Part shown: positions 57,368 to 64,000 of the stretch, piece by piece
Layout: each line of letters opens with the position of its first letter
Position numbering within the stretch: position 1 is the first letter of the stretch
Source of the DNA: Siphonodentalium dalli
Lineage: Eukaryota > Mollusca > Scaphopoda > Gadilida > Siphonodentaliidae
Direction: 5' to 3'
Assembly (NCBI GenBank): GCA_032622095.1
Contig: CP136068.1
Location: 113,349,546-113,413,545 of the forward strand
Length of the DNA stretch: 64,000 bases
Program-made: the position numbers and the translations under genes
Notes under the pieces: generated by a model
What the model was told of the DNA's origin: nothing
The model's database searches: none
The model's input: only the letters and a program-made list of their open reading frames with translations

Positions 57368-57943
57368 TCATTTATCTGTTTTTGGAATGTAGAATTGTCT
57401 CAGCTTCTTTTTCTTGGAAGTTTTCTTGGAATTTTCAAAATCTGGATGCTTATCTTCAGATTTGTTCTGTGAATCATTCGTAGGATCAACAGGTCGGGGT
57501 TGTTTGAAAACATCTGATGTTGTAGACATCTCTTCAGTTTTGATAACTGCATTTTGTTCTTGTATTGTTACTGCTTGTAGACTTTTTTGTATAGTTTTCA
57601 CATTTTTTTTGTCGTCGAAATCTGTTTTACATTGGAAGGACCAATGGGAGTCTTGTCCGCATTTGTAACAGTAACCATATGGTGGTTTCCAATTTTTATC
57701 AGCTTTGTTTTTCTCTTTTTTCTCTTGCCATTGCATTTTGTTACAAAATTTAAACAAATCAGTAGAGATCTGTCTCAATTCGACAAGATTATCTTGAATT
57801 TTTCTAGTCTGTAGTAGTGTAGATTCTTCTTTATGCAGCTCAATATAGCTCTCTTCAATAACTGCAGGCCTTGGTCTTTTTCTAACAATATCTTCTTCGC
57901 TGGCGGAGTCGTCTGAAACAGGTCTTTTGATTCTCTTAAACAT
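57368..57943 (-). CDS. CCHC zinc-knuckle protein
   Basis: 191 aa. Residues 1-32 (MFKRIKRPVSDDSASEEDIV ...) are almost the same as the first 32 of the DNA polymerase, encoded in the other arm of an inverted repeat. At about residue 92 a CYKCGQDSHWSFQC zinc knuckle (C-x2-C-x4-H-x4-C), which binds single-stranded nucleic acid in many viral proteins. The C-terminal half is rich in Ser/Lys and ends in a Lys cluster (KKTSKKKKLRQF). Divergent from the polymerase gene, convergent with 56872-57222. Confidence 0.75.
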   Translation of the reverse strand: MFKRIKRPVSDDSASEEDIVRKRPRPAVIEESYIELHKEESTLLQTRKIQDNLVELRQISTDLFKFCNKMQWQEKKEKNKADKNWKPPYGYCYKCGQDSHWSFQCKTDFDDKKNVKTIQKSLQAVTIQEQNAVIKTEEMSTTSDVFKQPRPVDPTNDSQNKSEDKHPDFENSKKTSKKKKLRQFYIPKTDK

Positions 57944-58260
57944 TTTTGTCTTGAGTTTTTGTCAGCAAAAAATATTGCGACTGGCTTCTTCGGAGTTGAA
58001 GTGTAAAGTGTATAATTACACAATTTTAACACCTGCTTTTATAGCAGTCACGATGAAAAATGCTATAAAAGCAAGTGTAAAATTGTGTAATTATACACTT
58101 TACACTTCAACTCCGAAGAAGCCAGTCGCAATATTTTTTGCTGACAAAAACTCAAGACAAAAATGTTTAAGAGAATCAAAAGACCTATTTCAGACGACTC
58201 CGCCAGCGAAGAAGATATTGTTAGAAAAAGACCAAGGCCTGCAGTTATTGAAGAGAGCGA
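57845..58260. repeat. inverted repeat joining zinc-knuckle and polymerase genes
   Basis: Arms of ~190 bp, almost perfect, meeting near 58050. They contain the first 32 codons of each gene, the 5' UTR and TATAAAAG boxes facing outward (58064-58071 on +, 58036-58043 on -), each ~92 nt from its ATG. It acts as a symmetric bidirectional promoter and could extrude as a cruciform. Confidence 0.85.
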
Positions 58261-61200
58261 AATGGAAACTGATGAGGCAGAAAGTGAAGAGAGCGATATG
58301 GAAACTGATGAGGCAGAAAGTGAAGAGAGCGATATGGAAACTGATGAGGCAGAAAGTGAAGAGAGCGATATGGAAACTGATGGAGGCGAAAGTGAAGAAA
58401 GTTCTGGTGATGGTCAGATTGGACGCGGTCGAAGACAGAATAGAGAAATTGGTGGGAAGAGAAAGAGAAGTCTGGCTAGAGAGCGTGTTGTGTTCAATCC
58501 AACAAAATATTTCAAATTGGAGCTGAACTCGGAGAAATTTTCCAGAAAATTTAAATCAGCATCACGACAATTTGGTGTGAAATTCGAGAAATTTACAGAT
58601 CCAATCGAAAACATTCCAGAGATATTTGAGAAGTTGACAGAAGAATTGAAACAGAAATGTTCAGCAAATGAGAAGACAAGAATCAGAGTTACGATAAATC
58701 ATCCAGGACTTGATATGAACATTTTCATTCCATTCACAAAAGCCAGTGAATTGAATGGTGAGACACTCATGGATAATATTCAAAATGTGGTTCAATCAAA
58801 TGCAGACTTTACAATTCATGACGGTGCACTCAATTTCGAAATCTTCGTTACAGATATTCCGGAAGGTGGTACACGACACTCACTACATTATGGACCATTT
58901 GCAGGCAAGAACAAGCTTACAAAAGTGAAAAGAAGTATTGTCCGGATTGAAAATGCTGATGATGTTATGTGTATGGCAAGATCTATTGTCGTCGGAATGT
59001 GTAAGGCAGATAGTGATGGATCTGCGTGCTGGTCAAAGAAATGGAAAAGAATAAGACAATCAATATACACAGCACAAACAGATGCAGCAAAAAATCTACT
59101 CAACCGTGCTGGTATTCCACACGATACAGTTTGCAGTATCAATGAGTTCCACAAGATTCAAGAAATATTGTATCCAGAATATGTTGTGAAAATTCACAAT
59201 GAATTTGCTGGCGCTGGATTTCTATTTGAACCTGCAGAAATGTGTTCGGAGAGCAAATGTGTACACATCTACTACAACAACAATCACTTCGACACCATAA
59301 CATCAATCAAAGGATTTCTAGGCACCAGCTACTACTGCGAATTCTGTGACATTGGATTCAAAAGTCGTGGCGATCATCGATGCAGATTTGTTTGTGCATG
59401 CTGGTCATTGACACAGTGTAATTTCACAAATTTGGTGAAGTGTAGAACGTGTCGACGATCATTCAGAAGTAAATCTTGTTTCGACAACCATTTGAAGACG
59501 GAAGGAAAACAGAAAAGAAAAATATGTGATTTGGTTCAACTATGCAACATTTGTGATGAAGAATTTCTCATCAATAAATCAAACAGACATATATGTGCGG
59601 GGTTGAAGAAATGCAAACATTGCAAAGAAATCGTTGAAGCAGATCACAGGTGCTACATTCCAAAATATGAATCACCGGAAAAGAAACCTGCAAAGATTCC
59701 ATATGTATTCTTTGACTTTGAATGCAGACAAGACACAGGTGTTCATATTCCAAACTTCTGTGTTGCACATACCGCTTGTGGAGATTGCATGTGCAAACCA
59801 ATCGAAGAAAAATGTGAAACATGCGGACCGGATTCCAGAGAATTTGTATTCAAGGGTGACAACGTTTTAACAGACTTCACAAACTGGTTATTCCATCAAG
59901 ATCACAAAGGATGTGTTGCAATAGCACATAATGCTCAGGGATACGATGCACAGTTTCTACTTCAAGCACTCATACAAAGTGGAATTCATAAACCAGAACT
60001 GATCATGAATGGAAACAAAATTCTCAGTTTAAAATGCAACAGCGTGAAAGTTATTGATTCTCTGAGTTTTCTGATGATGCCGCTTTCAAAATTTCCACAA
60101 ACTTTTCAGCTGAATGAGATGGCAAAAGGACACTTTCCACATTGGGCGAATTCACCAAAGTTTCAAAATTACATTGGACCTTACTTGGCTTGTGATTACT
60201 ACAAACCAGATATGATGAGCGTGGAAAATCGAGAGAAATTCTTTGAATGGTACAATGAGAAAATAGAAAATTATGCGATATTCAACTTCCAAGAAGAGAT
60301 AGAGAAGTACTGCAAATCAGACGTGGATATTCTTCGCCGTGGATGTGGAAAATTCAGGAAATACATATTGGAAACAGAACAGATTGACCCGTTCATTGAG
60401 TCAATAACATTGGCACAAGTTTGCAATTTGGCATGGAGGAAGAATTCAATGCCAGAGAAAACAATTGGAATCATTCCAGATGGTGGATACCCATGTGCTA
60501 AAAACTATTCCATGAAAGCGATACGTTGGCTTCAACATATATCATTGTCACGTATGATAACAATCAAGCATGCTTTGAATGGAGGAGAAATCAAGATTGG
60601 TGGACACTACGTCGATGGATATGAGGAAGCCACAAGAACAGTTTTTGAGATGAATGGATGTCTGTTTCATGGATGTCCAAAATGTTACAACAACAGACAA
60701 TACAAGAATCCCTATACGATGCTCACCATGGAAGAATTATATACAAGAACCCAACAGAAGAAAGATGAACTGGAAAGTCTTGGTTACAGAGTTGAATCAA
60801 TTTGGGAGCATCAGATCGACGAAAGAATGAAATCGGATGTGAAATTCAAACAACAAATGGAATCTTTCTACAAACATCGAGACCCCATTTTGCCAAGAGA
60901 AGCATTGTTTGGTGGACGTACAAATGCCATCAAATTGTACGAGGAAATTGATCAAGATTCCACAAAAGAAATCAAGTTCATCGATGTGTGTTCGTTGTAT
61001 CCATTTTGCAACAAATATAAATTCAACCCTGTTGGACATCCAGAAATTTTGAGCCAAGAGCAGATCGATCAAGAACACATTAGAGACTATGCGGGGCTTG
61101 TTAAATGTACAATTTTACCACCATCGAAATTGTATATTCCAGTTCTACCGATTCATTGTAACAAGAAAATGGTTTTTACTCTGTGCAACACTTGTGCCAT

Positions 61201-62236
61201 CAATGAGAACGAGGCATGTAACCATTCAGAAGAAGATCGAGCTATAACCGGAGTGTGGACCACGCCAGAATTATTCAAAGCAATGGATGTTGGCTACAAA
61301 ATACTTGATGTGTACCAAATTTGGCATTGGACAGATTGGACAGATGAAATATACAAATCCTATATCGATAAACATCTAAAGATCAAACAGGAATGTAGTG
61401 GTTATCCATTTGGTGTTGAGACAGAAGAACAGAAACAAAAGTTTGTACAGGATTATTATGCAGCTGAGGGTATAAAATTGGAGAACATCGAGAAGAATCC
61501 AGGAAAACGTCAAATATCTAAAATTATGATTAATTGTATATGGGGTAAGAATGCACAAAGAAATCTTATGTCAAAAACAGAGTATGTGGATAAACCATCA
61601 CGTTATTTTGAATTGCTTACTAGTAACAATATAATTGTTCAAAATGTTACACTTCTTGATGGTGACAAATTCATTCTGGTAAATTATGCTGACATCTTAG
61701 ATAATATTGAACCTCATCATTCAGCAAATGTTGTTGTTGCTTCTTTTGTTACAGCGTATGCAAGATTACAATTGTATAAAGTTTTAGAAAAACTTGGAGA
61801 TAGAGTGCTGTATTTTGATACAGACAGCTGTATGTATGTCAGTGATCCATCAAAGAAGAACATCAAAACTATCGAAGGAAGATTGGGGAAATGGAGCGAC
61901 GAACATCCAGATGCAAAGATTGTCAAATTTGTTGGACTTGGGCCAAAGAACTACGGATATGAATACATCAAAGATGGGAGAAGATACACCAAATGTAAGG
62001 TAAAAGGTATCACTCTTGATTACAGCACAAGTCAAAAAGTTAATTTTGAAACAATGGTACAATGTGTTAATGATCGTGAAAATTTCAAAACTGTTGTTGA
62101 GTATCCTTCCAGAATTAAAAGACAAAAGAACCATCAATTGATTAGTGAGTGTCAAACCAAAACTTTCAGATCGGTGTACACAAAACGAAAACTCGTCAAT
62201 GGTATTCATACATACCCATACGGATGGAGATGTTGA
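58163..62236 (+). CDS. protein-primed-type family B DNA polymerase (Polinton/adintovirus-like)
   Basis: 1357 aa. Order: conserved N-terminal leader (1-32); four 12-residue acidic repeats (MET DEAESEES type, ~33-80); basic linker; a Cys/His-rich zinc-finger region (~390-508); 3'-5' exonuclease motifs FFDFEC (~515), AHNAQGYDAQF (~587), YCKSDVDIL (~715); a FHGCPKCY motif; ALFGGRTNA; then polymerase motif A DVCSLYP (~939), motif B KIMINCIWGKN (~1119) and motif C YFDTDSCMYV (~1216). All catalytic Asp residues are present, so it looks intact. This set is typical of replicative polymerases of Polintons/adintoviruses. Starts at ATG 58163 after a TATA box. The downstream gene follows within 20 nt. Confidence 0.93.
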   Translation: MFKRIKRPISDDSASEEDIVRKRPRPAVIEESEMETDEAESEESDMETDEAESEESDMETDEAESEESDMETDGGESEESSGDGQIGRGRRQNREIGGKRKRSLARERVVFNPTKYFKLELNSEKFSRKFKSASRQFGVKFEKFTDPIENIPEIFEKLTEELKQKCSANEKTRIRVTINHPGLDMNIFIPFTKASELNGETLMDNIQNVVQSNADFTIHDGALNFEIFVTDIPEGGTRHSLHYGPFAGKNKLTKVKRSIVRIENADDVMCMARSIVVGMCKADSDGSACWSKKWKRIRQSIYTAQTDAAKNLLNRAGIPHDTVCSINEFHKIQEILYPEYVVKIHNEFAGAGFLFEPAEMCSESKCVHIYYNNNHFDTITSIKGFLGTSYYCEFCDIGFKSRGDHRCRFVCACWSLTQCNFTNLVKCRTCRRSFRSKSCFDNHLKTEGKQKRKICDLVQLCNICDEEFLINKSNRHICAGLKKCKHCKEIVEADHRCYIPKYESPEKKPAKIPYVFFDFECRQDTGVHIPNFCVAHTACGDCMCKPIEEKCETCGPDSREFVFKGDNVLTDFTNWLFHQDHKGCVAIAHNAQGYDAQFLLQALIQSGIHKPELIMNGNKILSLKCNSVKVIDSLSFLMMPLSKFPQTFQLNEMAKGHFPHWANSPKFQNYIGPYLACDYYKPDMMSVENREKFFEWYNEKIENYAIFNFQEEIEKYCKSDVDILRRGCGKFRKYILETEQIDPFIESITLAQVCNLAWRKNSMPEKTIGIIPDGGYPCAKNYSMKAIRWLQHISLSRMITIKHALNGGEIKIGGHYVDGYEEATRTVFEMNGCLFHGCPKCYNNRQYKNPYTMLTMEELYTRTQQKKDELESLGYRVESIWEHQIDERMKSDVKFKQQMESFYKHRDPILPREALFGGRTNAIKLYEEIDQDSTKEIKFIDVCSLYPFCNKYKFNPVGHPEILSQEQIDQEHIRDYAGLVKCTILPPSKLYIPVLPIHCNKKMVFTLCNTCAINENEACNHSEEDRAITGVWTTPELFKAMDVGYKILDVYQIWHWTDWTDEIYKSYIDKHLKIKQECSGYPFGVETEEQKQKFVQDYYAAEGIKLENIEKNPGKRQISKIMINCIWGKNAQRNLMSKTEYVDKPSRYFELLTSNNIIVQNVTLLDGDKFILVNYADILDNIEPHHSANVVVASFVTAYARLQLYKVLEKLGDRVLYFDTDSCMYVSDPSKKNIKTIEGRLGKWSDEHPDAKIVKFVGLGPKNYGYEYIKDGRRYTKCKVKGITLDYSTSQKVNFETMVQCVNDRENFKTVVEYPSRIKRQKNHQLISECQTKTFRSVYTKRKLVNGIHTYPYGWRC

Positions 62237-62252
62237 GTCATTTCATGTCAAG

Positions 62253-62849
62253 ATGTTGGCAGGAGTAGTACCTCCAGAAATTGCTGAGAAGATTTATGGA
62301 TATTTGGTGGCACAGTCAACGCTTATTCCAGAGATAAAGAAGGAATTACAAGAAGTCTGGTTTGAAAGAGAAAAGAAAGCAATACTACGATGCTGTGATG
62401 TCGGCGAATGTTTACAGAGATTGGCCTATCTTGAGTCAAGTATATCTTCTCATTTCTCTCAAAAATATATTGAATCATTTATTAAATTCAAAACATTTTT
62501 TCTCATTGAAAAAATATCTGATTTTTGGACATTTGGTGGTGATCAACACCATTTAGATATAGATTTAGGAACTTTTGATGAACATGACTATATTCATTAT
62601 ACAAAGTATGAAGATCATTTTCCTCTTGCTGGGGGAACTTTTGAATCAGATCCTAGGATCTATGGGTATTTGTTAACAAAAACAATGTCAACATATGCAA
62701 AAATTCAAAACATTTTGGGGGATGATTTTTTTATTTACAGAACAAAGTACAGAAGAATAGAAGACTATGATAATTGGATTATTGAAATGTATGGAAATGT
62801 TTACAGCTTTGGAGATTTCTCTTTAAGAACTAAATTCACACGTCGTTAA
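62253..62849 (+). CDS. unknown protein between polymerase and ATPase
   Basis: 198 aa from ATG 62253 (MLAGVVPPEIAEKIYGYL), 16 nt after the polymerase stop. The frame extends upstream into the polymerase gene (an earlier ATG at 62199), but that part overlaps the conserved polymerase C terminus. Contains Cys pairs (ILRCCDVGEC), an aromatic, acidic middle (FDEHDYIHYTKYEDHF) and a basic end. No family recognised. Confidence 0.7.
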   Translation: MLAGVVPPEIAEKIYGYLVAQSTLIPEIKKELQEVWFEREKKAILRCCDVGECLQRLAYLESSISSHFSQKYIESFIKFKTFFLIEKISDFWTFGGDQHHLDIDLGTFDEHDYIHYTKYEDHFPLAGGTFESDPRIYGYLLTKTMSTYAKIQNILGDDFFIYRTKYRRIEDYDNWIIEMYGNVYSFGDFSLRTKFTRR

Positions 62850-62882
62850 GTTCACTCTCTGATTAGACATCAAAGTGACAAC

Positions 62883-63533
62883 ATGGAAGAATCTTTACTT
62901 TTCCAACATCCGTGTAATTTCTTTATCAGCGGACCTAGTGGATCAGGTAAAACAGAATTTGTTAAAAAAGTTATTGAATTTAAACACGATTTATTCCAAA
63001 CACCACCAAAGAAAATAGTTTGGTGTTACAAAGAATGGCAAGACACATACAATCGTATAAAAGAAATTGATAACGTTAAGTTTATCGATGGTATTCCAGA
63101 CGATGATGAGGAAATTGTATCAGATAAATCATTTCCTCATCTTGTTGTTTTCGATGACATGATGGGGGAACAAGATGAAGACAAAATAATGCTTTGGTTT
63201 ACTAGAAAAGGTCATCATCGAAATGCTTCAATAATTTACATTACTCAAAACATGTTCCAAAAATCAAAAAGTAGCAGAACTATAAGTTTGAATGCACACT
63301 ACATGGTTTTATTTCAAAGCGTTCGAGATAAAAATCAAATTAAAGTTTTGGCTCATCAAATGCAAACCAATCATTTGAAACAAGCATACGAAGATGCAAC
63401 TTCAATAAATCATGGATATATTTTAGTAGATTTTCATCCTAGAACAGAAAATTATTTGCGAATTAGAACTGATATTTTCCATAAATGGTTGACAGCTAAT
63501 GACCGAGGTCCTGTCATATATTCAAAAGTATAA
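62883..63533 (+). CDS. A32/FtsK-HerA-type genome packaging ATPase
   Basis: 216 aa. Walker A GPSGSGKTEF at residues 17-26, KIVWCYKEWQ next, Walker B LVVFDDMM at about 87-94, then RKGHHRNASIIYITQNMF and SRTISLNAHYMVLF, a block characteristic of packaging ATPases of Polintons, adintoviruses and relatives. All key residues are present. It starts 33 nt after the preceding gene and is followed after 34 nt by the next, as in a compact late-gene cluster. Confidence 0.9.
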   Translation: MEESLLFQHPCNFFISGPSGSGKTEFVKKVIEFKHDLFQTPPKKIVWCYKEWQDTYNRIKEIDNVKFIDGIPDDDEEIVSDKSFPHLVVFDDMMGEQDEDKIMLWFTRKGHHRNASIIYITQNMFQKSKSSRTISLNAHYMVLFQSVRDKNQIKVLAHQMQTNHLKQAYEDATSINHGYILVDFHPRTENYLRIRTDIFHKWLTANDRGPVIYSKV

Positions 63534-63567
63534 ATTCAGTTGTTGTTATTTTTTTCATTTTAGAACC

Positions 63568-64000
63568 ATGTCGTCCACCGAGATGTTTAGTCGTGATGAA
63601 CTGTCACAAATTATAAATTTCTTCACTTTTGCAGCTGAATTATTTCTTGAAAATGATTGGAAATTACCATCACAGACAAAAAAGTTTTTTCAGAGAAATA
63701 AAAATGTTCTTAAAAAAATCTCTGATCGATCAACTGATATGGAAACAAAACGCAAATTAATTTTACAACGAGGTGGTAGTGGGTTTCTTGGAGGAGTTTT
63801 AATTAGAAGTCTTTTGAAAAATTCATTTGAACAAACTGGTAGACAATCTAAAAGTAAATCAAAGGTTTCTCCAAAACGTTCAAAGATTACTCGGAAGCAA
63901 ACACAACAAAGAGGTAATCAAAAAGAATCTAAACGTAAAACAAAGCTTTCTCTAAATCATTCAAAGTTTACACCGATGCAAACTCAACAAAATCAACATT
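63568..64000 (+). CDS. basic pX-like core protein, cut by the window end
   Basis: Open from ATG 63568 to the last base (144 codons, no stop). MSSTEMFSRDELSQIINFF start, then a basic region and LILQRGGSGFLGGVLIRSLL (about residues 67-86), a Gly-rich hydrophobic block after QRGG that resembles pX-like small proteins of Polintons/adintoviruses and adenovirus pX. The C-terminal part is Ser/Lys/Gln-rich and repetitive. Upstream TTTTTTTCATTTTAG could be a splice acceptor. Assignment is tentative. Confidence 0.55.
   Translation, partial: MSSTEMFSRDELSQIINFFTFAAELFLENDWKLPSQTKKFFQRNKNVLKKISDRSTDMETKRKLILQRGGSGFLGGVLIRSLLKNSFEQTGRQSKSKSKVSPKRSKITRKQTQQRGNQKESKRKTKLSLNHSKFTPMQTQQNQH

Noticed and set aside
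57927-58526. 199-codon + strand frame across the promoter palindrome
   Set aside because: Overlaps the start of the polymerase in another frame and includes the inverted repeat; shadow frame.

Overview
The window looks like nuclear DNA of a marine invertebrate, most likely a lophotrochozoan such as a bivalve mollusc (inference). It is AT-rich and intron-rich, and it is packed with short non-autonomous transposons, minisatellites and palindromes. No tRNA, rRNA, CRISPR array or bacterial operon was recognised.

Left part (about 0.5-17 kb, + strand): the 3' portion of a secreted or extracellular protein gene. Six intact tandemly duplicated EGF-like exons of 132 nt (phase 1-1), one broken copy, a divergent 99-nt EGF-like exon and a 10-kb repeat-filled intron lead to a terminal exon (15282-16516) encoding an IgGFc-binding-protein N-terminal-type domain. 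A 19-nt relic of another EGF exon lies in the last intron.

Middle part (about 17-54 kb): mostly repeats. These include piggyBac-like MITEs (TTAA flanks) with a shared 67-bp hairpin, Tc1/mariner-like and hAT-like elements, Helitron 3' ends, a SINE, a LINE remnant, and four tandem arrays (19, 43, 21 and 30 bp units). Hidden in it on the - strand is a probable small secreted-protein gene. It has a TATA box, a signal-peptide exon at 48.1 kb, and further phase 1-1 exons at 42.1, 39.1, 34.4 (Cys-rich) and 30.65 kb.

Right part (about 54.1 kb to the end): a compact block of a Polinton/Maverick-adintovirus-like element that runs off the window. It holds a protein-primed-type family B DNA polymerase (1357 aa), an A32/FtsK-type packaging ATPase, a partial basic protein resembling pX-like core proteins, an unknown gene between polymerase and ATPase, a CCHC zinc-knuckle protein, and four small genes. 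The small genes form two divergent cassettes around almost identical bidirectional promoters. Each is followed by a sequence matching the metazoan histone mRNA 3' stem-loop (GGCCCTTTTCAGGGCC and one variant). The cassettes share regulatory sequence but encode unrelated proteins. A third divergent pair (zinc-knuckle and polymerase) has its own inverted-repeat promoter, which extends into the first 32 codons of both genes. Histone-like regulatory framing of selfish-element genes is the most unusual observation in the window.
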